From Paenibacillus piri (lineage in GTDB: Bacteria > Bacillota > Bacilli > Paenibacillales > NBRC-103111): a stretch of DNA of 64,000 nucleotides. Made by a program: the position numbers and the translations under genes. Location of the stretch: the NCBI RefSeq assembly GCF_004354045.1, contig NZ_SMRT01000018.1, forward strand, positions 4,473 through 68,472, given 5' to 3'. Positions 49,740 to 58,584 of the stretch are shown in pieces; within the stretch, counting starts at the first letter, position 1, and each line of letters opens with the position of its first letter. The notes under the pieces were generated by a model that was not told where the DNA came from, ran no database searches, and saw only the letters and a program-made list of their open reading frames with translations.

Positions 49740-50200
49740 GACGAGACGATTTCGTGGTTCGGGGAAGAGATCGGGAGGCTGAGGGAAACAGTCCAGCAGC
49801 ACTTGCTTTCCTACTCCCTGCGAGAGATGTTGTTCATAACGACTTGAACGGCAACAACGTACTGACGAGTGGCAGGGACGCCTTCCGGATCATCAACTGG
49901 GACGATCTGTCCGGCCAGGGCGATGCGGCGATGGATTACACGGTGCTGCTTTGGCCACTAACGCATGAACCGTCATGGCCGATATGGAGGGAGAAAGCGT
50001 TGGCAAGAGCAGGGGCTGCGGCTGTCGAGCGGTTGGAACTGTATTTTCGGGCAAAGCTGCTCGACGACGTCATTGACGTGTTGGCCGACTATGTCGAGGC
50101 GGAGCAGGTGCCGGAGCATCGGGAGGAGGCCCAGCGCAAGGCCAGAGCCGTTCATCTTCACTCGTATCCGCATTATCTCGCCAAATATGGCGTTCGATAA
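49740..50200 (+). pseudogene. Aminoglycoside phosphotransferase-like protein, C-terminal part
   Basis: The frame contains DVVHNDLNGNNVLTSG, the Brenner-type catalytic loop of the APH/choline kinase fold, and FRIINWDDLSGQGDAAMDYT, the metal-binding Asp motif. The C-terminus ends HSYPHYLAKYGVR. The N-terminal nucleotide-binding lobe is missing and replaced by an unrelated gene on the other strand. The fragment is probably not active. Confidence 0.7.
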
Positions 50201-50237
50201 AGCGGAAGCACCGCGCTGTAACTTACCAGTCACAATT

Positions 50238-50263
50238 AAGGCTACCGGTGGGGCGGTAGCCTT
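50238..50263 (+). terminator. Rho-independent terminator
   Basis: AAGGCTACCG and CGGTAGCCTT arms around GTGGGG follow the phosphotransferase fragment. The T-run is short, so it could be moderate in strength. Confidence 0.7.
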
Positions 50264-50392
50264 CTACTGGACAGTGTTTCTTCATATTGGTTAGTTATTG
50301 TTCTAGTTCTAGTCAATGTTTAAAATAAAGTGATGCTACCCATTCAGCTTTCATACGATCACGAAAAAAACCACCATTTGGACCGTTTTCGC

Positions 50393-51343
50393 TCAACCTT
50401 TGCCCAAAGTAAAATCTCCTGAGCTGATACGGACTTTCAGCTTTACTTCACCGCTGCCATAAGAACCCCTTATTACATTCTCAGCGTTCTCTTCGTACTT
50501 CATGCCGTTCCATTGGATATGCCCCTTTCCCGAGCCCCCGCGATAATCGACAGCCAAAGATTGTGGCTCCTTTTCCATATGGACCGTAACATTACCGCTG
50601 CCGGCTTTCAAATCCGTATCCTGCAGCAGTGAATTCAGTTCAAGTTGAATATCACCAGTGCTCGCCTCACCCTTAATCTTCGACTGCCCTCCCGAAAGCT
50701 TCACGTTGCCACTTCCTGCAGTAAATGCCAATTCATCCGATTTAAAATCGTCCACTACCAGATTACCCGAACTGGCCTGCAGCGTAATCTGATTCGATTC
50801 CACATTCTTCATCTTCACGTTTCCGCTGGCCGCATGGATTGTTGCCGACTTCGCTTGAACCTGCGATAACTGGATATCGCCGCTGCTTGACTTGACATCA
50901 ATGGAATCCCCCTTAGTCTGCGCTAGCTTTACATCTCCGCTCTTCGTTTCGACTTTAACGGACTTCCATAATTTTTCCGGCAGCTCCACATTCATATCCA
51001 GATTCAATAAGCCCCAGTTCATTCCATCCGGCAAGTTAACTCCGAGTTTCAACGCATCGCCCTGAGGCGCAACCTTCAAGTCAATAGTGTCTACATACTT
51101 CGGGCTTATTCTGCCACTAAGCCGAACTTTAATTTGGTTTGAGCTCCCTTGAATCACATTCACATTCGTACTTACGCTATCGACGAGAAGGTTCTGGACA
51201 CCGCTCATAGGGACCTCCCTTTCAATATTGATTTCCTTTGTATTGAATGGAATCATATTTCCCCATGCTAGATTCGCAGAATTAAAGCTGAATGCGATCC
51301 ATATAACCCCTGCTGCAATTAAAAATAAACCAAACCATCTCAT
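50393..51343 (-). CDS. DUF4097 family beta-strand repeat protein (LiaG-like)
   Basis: A 316-residue membrane-anchored protein. A single N-terminal hydrophobic segment (FGLFLIAAGVIWIAFSF) is followed by a short linker and a right-handed beta-helix made of repeated units such as SSGDIQLSQVQAKSATIHAA and SGNVKMKNVESNQITLQA, with [SG]SG[ND][IVL] at each turn. LiaG-like proteins are linked to cell-envelope stress systems, but this copy has no LiaF or kinase gene nearby. The start at 51343 is preferred since GGGGAG overlaps the earlier ATG. Confidence 0.85.
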   Translation of the reverse strand: MRWFGLFLIAAGVIWIAFSFNSANLAWGNMIPFNTKEINIEREVPMSGVQNLLVDSVSTNVNVIQGSSNQIKVRLSGRISPKYVDTIDLKVAPQGDALKLGVNLPDGMNWGLLNLDMNVELPEKLWKSVKVETKSGDVKLAQTKGDSIDVKSSSGDIQLSQVQAKSATIHAASGNVKMKNVESNQITLQASSGNLVVDDFKSDELAFTAGSGNVKLSGGQSKIKGEASTGDIQLELNSLLQDTDLKAGSGNVTVHMEKEPQSLAVDYRGGSGKGHIQWNGMKYEENAENVIRGSYGSGEVKLKVRISSGDFTLGKG

Positions 51344-52009
51344 CAGTATTCTTCTCCCCATTCATTCATAATGACGGCACACCTACCGCTTAGCTAAATA
51401 CAGTGTAGCACTGGTGTGAGCAATCCTACCTTAGACCTGCGCAGTGTTTTTTCCCCATCTAAAGTCCAGTTCTGCTTAAGCATCCGCCGGTTCAGTTGTT
51501 TCTACCGGCAGCCTCATCCTGGTTGTTTATGAAACAGTTGTACTTCAATGGAATGCTTTATCCTCCACAGGTCATGCAAAAAACAAGTGGGCATTCTGTT
51601 AGAAAAGAACCTATCCTAGTTATTTTCAAGTAGTAAAAATCAAGGAGCAGTTAAAGCCCGAAATTTAAAGTTAGTCCCGACGAATCTCCCCAATATGAAG
51701 TAATACCTCCGTCACTCTCCAGCCTCTTCAGGCTCGAATACATGGTGGCCTCCTTAAGCTCATGCTCACCGCCGGAGTTTAAATGGATCAATTTTGATTT
51801 TCATACCCATATTTATCACCGCTCATCAAAGATCGAGAAGTTGTTGTGGGTCTGCCCCTACTCCGCTTCCTCCCTTTGGGGCTGGCGACAAAACTTATCC
51901 TCCATTGAATTTTATCCCCCCTAAAGACCGCCCTTAACACTAATCGAATTAACTAAACCTATATTGTCATTTATCCCATATTTTTAAATAATTAGCTAAT
52001 TTATAGAAT
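51344..52009. other. Gene-free stretch
   Basis: No gene is supported. Short plus-strand frames exist (for example 51742-51924) but lack a ribosome binding site and motifs. Confidence 0.5.
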
Positions 52010-52185
52010 TATTCTGCCCTTTAGTTTAATGAAAAGGGAGCTGCTGCCAGCCGCGGCGAACTGCTCGCTTAACTTTCCACAGCGTTGCCAGTTGCTTCAA
52101 TAAAACAAGGGACTGTTGCCGGCCGCGGCGAACTGTCTCCCTTGTTTTTGCATTATCGTGTCCCGTTAGAGTTTAACAAAGTAAT
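52010..52185. repeat. CCCGTTAG-type hairpin repeat, double form
   Basis: ATTCTGCCCTTTAGTTTAAT opens the element and TATCGTGTCCCGTTAGAGTT closes it. Between are two related GC-rich units, GGAGCTGCTGCCAGCCGCGG and GGACTGTTGCCGGCCGCGG, in tandem. It is the most complete copy and shows the flank-hairpin-flank plan well. Confidence 0.75.
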
Positions 52186-52384
52186 CCGTTTTTGACCGAC
52201 AACCTATGTGTTTGTGTGTAGTTTTCGCATATTTTTATCTCAACATGAACATGTGAAGAAGTCCGATTTTAGGACACAAAGATACATTGAACACTGTTAA
52301 ATAGACCCTCAAGCTGTATCGTTTAGCAAATATGGGAATAGTACCCTCTTTATGTCCAATATTGGAAAACTGTATATTAGAAAA

Positions 52385-52456
52385 GACAAGAAGTTATATC
52401 CATAAAATAAAAAATCCGCTTAAATCGCGGATTCGAATGGATGCATGTTCTTGTCC
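52385..52456 (+). repeat. TGTCGGG palindromic element, decayed (copy J)
   Basis: GACAAGAAGTTATATCCATA is a diverged inner arm. The second hairpin here is AATCCGCttaaatcGCGGATT, changed on both sides so that pairing is kept. It ends near TGTTCTTGTCC, without the usual CCCGACA. Confidence 0.55.
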
Positions 52457-52679
52457 TTTTACATGTCGCAAAACGGTTATGCACATATGTTTGTGTCGTC
52501 GGACACTTATTGTCTAATGACACAAATCTCCCTACATTTTTGGCACGAGTTTATTACGAATATCAGGACTTTATTTGTTGGCTACATCTGGTGTATTAAA
52601 ATAATTGAAGTTCTTGCGATTGGTACTCCAGTAGCATAAACAGCAAAAGTGAAATCACGAGCTATAACTATTTGTTTGT

Positions 52680-52757
52680 ACGGTTCACCGCGCTGTCGGT
52701 AACGGCAAGTTATAAGGGGCTGTCTCTCCGTACTTCCCTTGATACAGCCCCTTTTTC
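52680..52757. repeat. Direct repeat beside the ABC-F gene, copy 1, with hairpin
   Basis: ACGGTTCACCGCGCTGTCGG followed by TAACGGCAAGTTATAAGG matches 55081-55118 closely. The repeat leads into a hairpin GGGGCTGT...ACAGCCCC followed by TTTTT on the plus strand. The two copies flank the ABC-F gene and its leader. Confidence 0.7.
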
Positions 52758-52767
52758 TAAATGCCGG

Positions 52768-54687
52768 CTATTCCCTCTGTTCCTTCACCCACCGCTCGAT
52801 CAACCGATCCAGTCGCTCCCGAAGAACCTCGCTTTCCGCCCAGTCCCTCTCCAATCGGGATACCGCTTCCGCGCCTTGCCCCAGTTCACCAGGCGCGACC
52901 TCAAGCTCTGCAAGTCGTCGTTCCGTCTCTTCGATCTCCTCTTCGAGCTTCTTGCTGGCCTGATCCCCCTTCTCGCTTAGGATCGCGACCGGCGACGTGC
53001 GATTCGGTTCCAACCGCAATCGGCGCCGCTCTTCCACCTCGCCCGCAACAGATACAGCATTCCTTCGCCGGCTTTCCGCCTTATATTCATCAAAACCGCC
53101 TAGATAAACCGAGAGACGACCTCGATCCAACTCCCATATTTTCTGTGCCAGACGGTTCATGAGATACCGATCGTGGGTCACAATTAGAATCGTCCCCGGA
53201 TAATCCCCCAACGCTTCTTCGAGCACCTCCCTCGACGCGATGTCCATATGATTCGTTGGTTCGTCTAGAATGAGCAGGTTCGGCTTTCTATTCACTAGCA
53301 ACGCCAACCTTAGACGAGTCCATTCTCCGCCGGAGAGCAGACGAACAGGCTTAAACACGTCAGCACCGTAGAAAAGGTAGCCAGCCAATCGGTTTCGGGC
53401 TTCTCCTTCCTCTAGCCCGGCTTCACCTCGATAGTAGTCCAACACGGACTGTTCCGGATTGTCCGGGAGCTGCTGCTGGGCGAGATAACCGACGTCGACT
53501 CGGGACCCGAGCCGCGCCTCTCCACCGTCCGCGGAGACCTCTCCAAGTATAATCTTCAGAAGGGTCGACTTGCCGGAGCCGTTGTCCCCGACCAGTACCA
53601 CTTTCTCGCCATAGTGAAGCTCTCCCGTTACACCCGCCAAAACGGTCTTCGACCAGTAATGCTTCTCCACGCAATCGAGGATGACGACTTGTTTCCCGGA
53701 TCGCTCAGAAGGCCGCAGTTCGAACTCCGCTTCCTTGCGATTGATTGCGGGACGTTTCAGTTTCTCCATTCGGTCGAGTGCTTCCTGCATGCTGGCCGCC
53801 CTTCGGAAAAACTTTCCGTTATCGCCGATTCTCCCCCATTCCAGCAACTGCTTAATTATCTCACGCATTTTCTTTATCTTCTTCTGTTGCTCTTGGTAAT
53901 CAGCGAACTGCCGGAGAAGTAGCTCCTCCTTTTCCTTCACATATCGAGTGTAGTTCGTATGGAACACGGTCGATTCCCCGTCCTCGAGCTCCACGATCTT
54001 CATAACGACTCTGTCGAGAAAGTAGCGGTCATGGGAAACAATTAGGCAAGCCCCCCTGTATTTCAGTAGAAACTCCTCTAGCCACTCCACGGCAGCCATA
54101 TCGAGATGATTCGTCGGTTCGTCGAGCAGCAAAAGTTCGGGCTCCATCAGAAGCTGCGAGGCGAGGCCTACTTTCGTTCTCTCCCCTCCGGACAACGAAT
54201 CGTATGCCCGGGAATACCATTTCCGGGGGATGCGCAAACCATCTGCAATCTGATCGATCCGGGCATCGAGCTCATAGCCCCCGTCCCGCTCGTAGCGTTC
54301 TTGTAGTTTCGCATACTCTACGAGCAAGGCTTCTAATCGTTCCTGAATCAGTTCCGGCGATGACATCGCCGATTCGAGCACTGCCATCCGCTCCCGGCAA
54401 TCGAGCAGTTCCCGGAAGCCAGTCACCAGCACTTCCAGGACTGTCGTACCGGCTTCCATGTCCGGTATTTGCTGAAGATAGCCGACACGCGCATTCTTTC
54501 GAACAGCCAGCATTCCTTCGTCCGGACTGTCCAGTTTAGCAATCATGCTTAGCAAAGTGGTCTTTCCACACCCGTTGCGACCGACGAGCCCCGCCTTTTC
54601 ACCGTGATTCAGCTCGAATGTTACGTTTTCCAGGACAAGTTGGGCAGCGTTGTATTTTTTTACGTTTTGACAATTTATCGTTAACAA
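52768..54687 (-). CDS. ABC-F family ATPase
   Basis: A 639-residue soluble protein with two ATPase cassettes in tandem: Walker A GRNGCGKTT near residue 37 with signature LSGGERTKVGLASQLL and LLLDEPTNHLD; second Walker A GDNGSGKST with signature LSGGEWTRLRLALL and LILDEPTNHMD. The linker between them is rich in charged helices, and a C-terminal coiled coil follows. ABC-F proteins act on the ribosome and some expel antibiotics. The start is a TTG at 54687 behind AGGAGG. A leader with a peptide ORF and terminator precedes it, as in drug-inducible resistance members, which favours that role. Confidence 0.9.
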   Translation of the reverse strand: MLTINCQNVKKYNAAQLVLENVTFELNHGEKAGLVGRNGCGKTTLLSMIAKLDSPDEGMLAVRKNARVGYLQQIPDMEAGTTVLEVLVTGFRELLDCRERMAVLESAMSSPELIQERLEALLVEYAKLQERYERDGGYELDARIDQIADGLRIPRKWYSRAYDSLSGGERTKVGLASQLLMEPELLLLDEPTNHLDMAAVEWLEEFLLKYRGACLIVSHDRYFLDRVVMKIVELEDGESTVFHTNYTRYVKEKEELLLRQFADYQEQQKKIKKMREIIKQLLEWGRIGDNGKFFRRAASMQEALDRMEKLKRPAINRKEAEFELRPSERSGKQVVILDCVEKHYWSKTVLAGVTGELHYGEKVVLVGDNGSGKSTLLKIILGEVSADGGEARLGSRVDVGYLAQQQLPDNPEQSVLDYYRGEAGLEEGEARNRLAGYLFYGADVFKPVRLLSGGEWTRLRLALLVNRKPNLLILDEPTNHMDIASREVLEEALGDYPGTILIVTHDRYLMNRLAQKIWELDRGRLSVYLGGFDEYKAESRRRNAVSVAGEVEERRRLRLEPNRTSPVAILSEKGDQASKKLEEEIEETERRLAELEVAPGELGQGAEAVSRLERDWAESEVLRERLDRLIERWVKEQRE

Positions 54688-54730
54688 GCGGGTTCCTCCT
54701 ATTGCGAGGCCCTACCCGTCTTAGACCAAT

Positions 54731-54762
54731 AAAAAAAGGACGCAGGGAAAATTCCCTACGCC
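54731..54762 (-). terminator. Attenuator in the ABC-F leader
   Basis: On the minus strand GGCGTAGGG and CCCTGCGTCC form a stem followed by seven T. It lies about 45 bp before the ABC-F start codon and downstream of a small ORF, so transcription would end here unless the ribosome stalls upstream. Confidence 0.8.
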
Positions 54763-54786
54763 CCGATCCGCTTAGATCCGTTCAGG

Positions 54787-54930
54787 TTAAGGTAGGAGCC
54801 TTTTCGCGATTAGTGAAATCGTATGGTTAAGAATAGACAGACTTCTCCTGTCTTGCTTATAACCATGAACGATGCCAGCCATCGCGATAGGCAGCCGGCT
54901 CACTTGATCATTCCCACACTCCCGATTCAT
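54787..54930 (-). CDS. Leader ORF of the ABC-F gene
   Basis: A 47-codon frame starting MNRECGNDQVSRLPIAMA, with GGGAGGTGAAGGTAGG ahead of the ATG. It ends 25 bp before the terminator stem. Its product matches no protein family; its length and place suit a regulatory ORF where ribosome stalling by an antibiotic changes the downstream RNA fold. This is inference from ABC-F genes of the VmlR type. Confidence 0.6.
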   Translation of the reverse strand: MNRECGNDQVSRLPIAMAGIVHGYKQDRRSLSILNHTISLIAKRLLP

Positions 54931-54964
54931 CCTACCTTCACCTCCCTTTACGTACTTAGTTCCA

Positions 54965-54994
54965 AGTATACTACAGCCAAATACGCTTCGGCAA
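54965..54994 (-). promoter_or_regulatory. Promoter of the ABC-F leader
   Basis: TTGCCG (54989-54994) and TATACT (54965-54970) on the minus strand are 18 bp apart. Transcription would start about 25-30 bp before the leader ORF. Confidence 0.6.
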
Positions 54995-55080
54995 GCGTAC
55001 TCCCAACCATAATTCTTGACTTTTTCAGCCACCCATCCGCTGCAAGGAAATTCCGCAAAAAACTTACCCTTATTTATGAT

Positions 55081-55145
55081 ACGGTTCTCCACGCTATCTG
55101 TAACGGCAAGTTTAAAGGCCATCCTTTGTGGGATGGCCTGCCCTA
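55081..55145. repeat. Direct repeat beside the ABC-F gene, copy 2, with hairpin
   Basis: ACGGTTCTCCACGCTATCTG followed by TAACGGCAAGTTTAAAGG, the same unit as at 52680 and in the same orientation. It leads into AGGCCATCC...GGGATGGCCT. The hairpin differs from that of copy 1 although the unit before it is shared. Confidence 0.7.
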
Positions 55146-55165
55146 TCAAATCTAAACAACTATAC

Positions 55166-55408
55166 TCAATAACCTACCGAATTCCTTAAAGTAAGAATAT
55201 TTTCCTGAAGGAACGTTTGATATTTTTCGACTCCTCTGTTTTTACACCAAACAATTGCGCTGAAAACATCGTAAATATCATAAAATGGCAGCACTCTTTC
55301 TCGAAGGATATTTTGAATGGCATCTATTTTTCCTTCACAAACCCAAAACTTAGGAAGTTCTCTTTTCTCCTCAGCAATGAAGAATACCGATTCATTTTTA
55401 TCAACCAA
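55166..55408 (-). CDS. Hypothetical protein (DUF6756-like)
   Basis: An 80-codon frame from a TTG, though the frame is open a few codons further up to the stop codon of the methyltransferase gene. The segment VFFIAEEKRELPKFWVCEGK and IQNILRER resembles the core of DUF6756 proteins, of unknown role. It lacks a ribosome binding site, so it may be a fragment or coupled to the gene before it. The assignment is tentative. Confidence 0.4.
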   Translation of the reverse strand: MVDKNESVFFIAEEKRELPKFWVCEGKIDAIQNILRERVLPFYDIYDVFSAIVWCKNRGVEKYQTFLQENILTLRNSVGY

Positions 55409-55444
55409 CTCAGTTATTACATAACAAAAGGTTTCACTACCACT

Positions 55445-56041
55445 TTATTCACTTTTTTTAAGCACAACTAGGTTTCCTTTCATTCCTTCACGGCTGAAAC
55501 CAATACCGGTTACCATTTGAATTGGAAACAATTCTCCACGGTCAAAGTATTTACCAAAGTATCGATCGATTGCTTGTCCTGTCACAGGGACAAAATGACC
55601 CTCTTCTTTTTTTTCACGACAACCTCTGAGCAACATCATGCCACCCGGCTTGAGGATGCGGGCAATCTCTCGTGCAAATTGACCTCGTTCCTCTTCGGCA
55701 ATTGAATGAAAACAGCCGCGATCATTTACAAAATCTACGGACTGGTCCTCAACCGGTAAATCTAAGACATTTCCATGACGCCAGTCAACCTGCACCCCAG
55801 CCTCCTTTGCCCGTTCAGCAGCGATCCTGAGAGCTTCTGCACTTAGATCCACTCCAATCATATTCAATCCGTGTTGGGCAAGAAAAACTGCTTCTCGACC
55901 AGCTCCACAACCAACATCCAAACCCACTGACTCCTTTGGAAAGTTTATAGTGGCAATAAAAGCAACCAACTCCTGTGACGGATACGAAAGATCCCACATA
56001 TCCCGAAAGCTCCCATTGATATATGCTTCGTCCCAACTCAT
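55445..56041 (-). CDS. Class I SAM-dependent methyltransferase
   Basis: A 198-residue methyltransferase. Motif I is VGLDVGCGAGREAVFLAQHG, the acidic end of strand 2 is IGVDLSAEALRIA, motif II is FVNDRGCFHSI and motif III is ILKPGGMMLLRG. Related proteins include tellurite/thiopurine-type methyltransferases, but the substrate is not evident. The ATG at 56041 follows AGGTG; a GTG at 56050 is an alternative. Confidence 0.87.
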   Translation of the reverse strand: MSWDEAYINGSFRDMWDLSYPSQELVAFIATINFPKESVGLDVGCGAGREAVFLAQHGLNMIGVDLSAEALRIAAERAKEAGVQVDWRHGNVLDLPVEDQSVDFVNDRGCFHSIAEEERGQFAREIARILKPGGMMLLRGCREKKEEGHFVPVTGQAIDRYFGKYFDRGELFPIQMVTGIGFSREGMKGNLVVLKKSE

Positions 56042-56184
56042 TTTTAACACCTGCCCATAAAAATTTTTTCCTTAATACCCATTCTGTCCAATCCATTAAA
56101 TTTCCTGTAAAATGTACTCCTTTATTCTACAAAATGGCCCATTTGTTGAGTAAATATAATACCACACTCCCAAACTAACCTGCC

Positions 56185-56285
56185 CCATTACTTCAATGAG
56201 AATAGGAAGCAGTCTGCCGAGGCAGACTGCTCGTTTTGCCGTTCCACTAACGTACCCGTTAGTTCAACGGATCGCTGTTTACTGA
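56185..56285. repeat. CCCGTTAG-type hairpin repeat
   Basis: Arms AGCAGTCTGCC and GGCAGACTGCT with a two-base loop, followed by ACGTACCCGTTAGTTCAACG. The left flank is degraded (CTTCAATGAGAATAGG). Confidence 0.7.
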
Positions 56286-56398
56286 GATCATTCAGAGCAT
56301 TCTCCTGATAATGAGCTGGTAGAAGGAAGAGTTTTCATTCTTAAAAGTATTTGAAGAATTGCCGATAAGGAATATATAACCAGAAAAGGAGAAATCGA

Positions 56399-57181
56399 AT
56401 GCATACTTTCTTTAAAAGAAAAATAAGAGTTGCTATGGCTACACTATTGATTTTTACACTAGGAAATGTTTCAGGGTTGTCGGCAAGTACTTCACTAAAG
56501 GAAATTAAAGCCTATCTAGATGAGAGCATTCACATTGTTGTCAAAGGAATCCCTTTTATCGTAAACGATGATGAGGGTAGACCGCTACCCCCAATTAATT
56601 ATAATGGAAATATTTATCTTCCACTGAGAAGTGTCGCTGATGCGACTGGAATGAATGTTGAATGGGATGATTCTTCAAGAACAGCGAGAGTTGAAGAATA
56701 TAAAAATAACATAAATGTTTCAGAATCTAAGTATATGCTGAAATCAAATGATAATAGAGTCCAAATTACCTTACCAGAAGTCTGGGAAAAATTCGCAGAA
56801 GTTAAAGTACAGGATGGATTTACTCTAGCAGCAAATTTTAATGATCGAAAGGATTTCTTGGCTATTGTTAGAGAAAAAAAAGACAATACAGATATTAAAT
56901 CGCTGAATGATTATTCGATCAATGCTCTAATGGGAATGAACTCAGCATATTACATTAAAGAAGAGCTTATTAGTAAGCCAATCATTCAGGGATATCCAGC
57001 GAAACAATATGAGATTCACTCTTTAATAAATAATAAACGGTTTGTATATTTAATTACTTATATTGAAACCAAAGATTCGTTCTATCGACTTATTTTCTCT
57101 TGTACCCTGGATCACTATAACCAAGTTAAAGATGTCTATAAAGATATTTCAATGTCATTCAAAGAAATTAATAATAATTAA
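56399..57181 (+). CDS. Secreted protein with copper amine oxidase N-terminal-like domain
   Basis: A 260-residue exported protein. The signal peptide ends near SGLSAS. Residues about 35-100 form the stalk-like domain seen in many Paenibacillus surface proteins: IHIVVKGIPFIVNDDEGRPL, then YLPLRSVADATGMNVEWDDS and RTARV. The second half (from QITLPEVWEKFAEVKVQDGF) resembles PsbP/DUF1795-like proteins. AAAGGAG is well placed before the ATG. It is a lone gene; the role is unknown, perhaps cell-surface binding. Confidence 0.8.
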   Translation: MHTFFKRKIRVAMATLLIFTLGNVSGLSASTSLKEIKAYLDESIHIVVKGIPFIVNDDEGRPLPPINYNGNIYLPLRSVADATGMNVEWDDSSRTARVEEYKNNINVSESKYMLKSNDNRVQITLPEVWEKFAEVKVQDGFTLAANFNDRKDFLAIVREKKDNTDIKSLNDYSINALMGMNSAYYIKEELISKPIIQGYPAKQYEIHSLINNKRFVYLITYIETKDSFYRLIFSCTLDHYNQVKDVYKDISMSFKEINNN

Positions 57182-57227
57182 AATAGAGAACACTGAGGGT
57201 TACCTTGGTGTTATTTTACTTTGTAAT

Positions 57228-57345
57228 CCATAGAACCGTTAAACTATCCTGCCCGTTTAGCGTGGAAACGGCAGCGATCGTCAGGGTCGGCTGCCGCGGT
57301 GTCTATATTCAGCTATCGTACCCGTTAGCTGAATATATATTGATT
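57228..57345. repeat. CCCGTTAG-type hairpin repeat
   Basis: ACTATCCTGCCCGTTTAGCG opens and CTATCGTACCCGTTAGCTGA closes the unit. Between is GGCAGCGATCGTCAGGGTCG followed by GCTGCC. Both flanks are well preserved here. Confidence 0.75.
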
Positions 57346-57352
57346 GAAATCG

Positions 57353-57590
57353 TTATGACACAATGGATAATTCCATAAATATTTCAGCAATATCATTATC
57401 ATTGTATTTTGGTATCTCATAAAAGCCAAAACTTCGAAACACTGACATCGCTTTATAAGATTGTTTCTCAGTGTCCAACCTCAGCTTTATTACTCCAGCT
57501 TGTCTTGCAAATTCTATTATTTGGATCATCATGCTTTTGCCGTAACCTTTATCTTGATATTCAGGTAAGACGAAGAACCTCTTTATTTCA
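57353..57590 (-). pseudogene. GNAT acetyltransferase, C-terminal fragment
   Basis: The minus-strand frame reads KRFFVLPEYQDKGYGKSMMI then IEFARQAGVIKLRLDTE and SYKAMSVFRSFGFYEIPKY. QDKGYGKSM is the acetyl-CoA loop. The N-terminal half is missing; the DNA upstream is the start of a lipoprotein gene, read in another frame. Confidence 0.75.
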
Positions 57591-57756
57591 CCAATTCTGT
57601 TTTATCGCGCCATTTGGATGGTAACGTAAGGAAGAATTTATACTTCTCATTTTCATACTTAATACTTTTTGTGGTTGCAGTCGTATCTTTTGAACAAGCG
57701 CTTAAAATCTGGATGGTGATAAATAGTAACAATACTGCACGAACTAACTTTACCAT
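57583..57756 (-). pseudogene. Lipoprotein N-terminal fragment
   Basis: From an ATG at 57756 behind GAGGGA the frame gives MVKLVRAVLLLFITIQILSA then C, a lipoprotein signal, followed by a short linker and YENEKYKFFLTLPSKWRDKT. The frame then stops at the joint with the acetyltransferase fragment. The body of the protein is gone, so a short secreted lipopeptide of about 57 residues is all that can be made. Confidence 0.65.
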
Positions 57757-57801
57757 TGATGATCCCTCTTTTACACTTGAATACATTCTTTCACCCATTA
57801 T

Positions 57802-57816
57802 GGGGTACCGCCAACA
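57802..57816. repeat. 15 bp direct repeat bounding a gene cassette, left
   Basis: GGGGTACCGCCAACA, identical to 60390-60404. The right copy forms the last codons of the YafY-like gene. Confidence 0.7.
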
Positions 57817-57993
57817 AAACGCGGAAAACGTACGCTAAGCGAAAATATCTTCAAACAAGCCGGAAATCCGCACGCTAAGGAAAACCGGCTTGTTTTGTGC
57901 AAGCGCGGGAGGTCAACTTTTATTGCAAGTTCGTCTAAGGTTTCAACCATTTGAGAATAAGAAAAAATCCTGTTTTCACAGGATTTTTTCTTA

Positions 57994-58470
57994 TTATTTT
58001 TTAACCACAGGCACCCAAAATTCGCCGTAGAAAGTGCCGTCGCCGTTATCTTTGCGATAAGTCGCATTTGGACCGCCGATGTAAGCATAGTCAGTGATTT
58101 GGGCCAAGACTTCGCCAAAAGCACGGTAAGTCAGCTGATCAAACAAAGTTTCCTTGTCGCCATTTCCTGCGACCACGATGTACTCACTCTCTGGAAACTC
58201 GATGATGCGCGTTGCGTCAGCCACTGATTTGCCAGCTTCTACCGCGAAATAATTCCACGGTTTGCCTTGATAAACCTCGTTGACTGACCATTCGCGATCG
58301 TCTTTTGCGGCGTCCTTGAGCTTATCAAAACGCCCGTCAGCCTTGAGTCCGCCCCAAAACTCAGCTTTTTCCTTTTGCAAAGCTGGCATGTCTTGGAAAT
58401 TCGAATGGATTGAAAAGCCATAAGCGGTCAATGTGAATGATTGTTTGTGTTCAATTGTGTAATCTGCCAT
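57994..58470 (-). CDS. GyrI-like effector-binding domain protein
   Basis: A 158-residue protein made of a single GyrI-like/AraC effector-binding domain. It begins TIEHKQSFTLTAYGFSIHSN, has IIEFPESEYIVVAGNGDKET in the middle and ends YGEFWVPVVKK. Such domains bind small hydrophobic or cationic ligands and some hydrolyse drug-like esters. It is a paralogue of the protein encoded 115 bp upstream, and both are divergent from a YafY-like regulator. A hairpin with T-rich arms (AAAAAATCCTG and CAGGATTTTTT) follows its stop codon and may be the terminator. Confidence 0.8.
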   Translation of the reverse strand: MADYTIEHKQSFTLTAYGFSIHSNFQDMPALQKEKAEFWGGLKADGRFDKLKDAAKDDREWSVNEVYQGKPWNYFAVEAGKSVADATRIIEFPESEYIVVAGNGDKETLFDQLTYRAFGEVLAQITDYAYIGGPNATYRKDNGDGTFYGEFWVPVVKK

Positions 58471-58584
58471 GTGAGTGCTCCTTTTATCCAGATTTAACTT
58501 CTGAGAGGTCAGGCTCCGCTACAAAATTCCAACGATCCCTAAATCGATCAAACAAGAAGCCTTCTTTGCCACTAAAAGCTTGCA

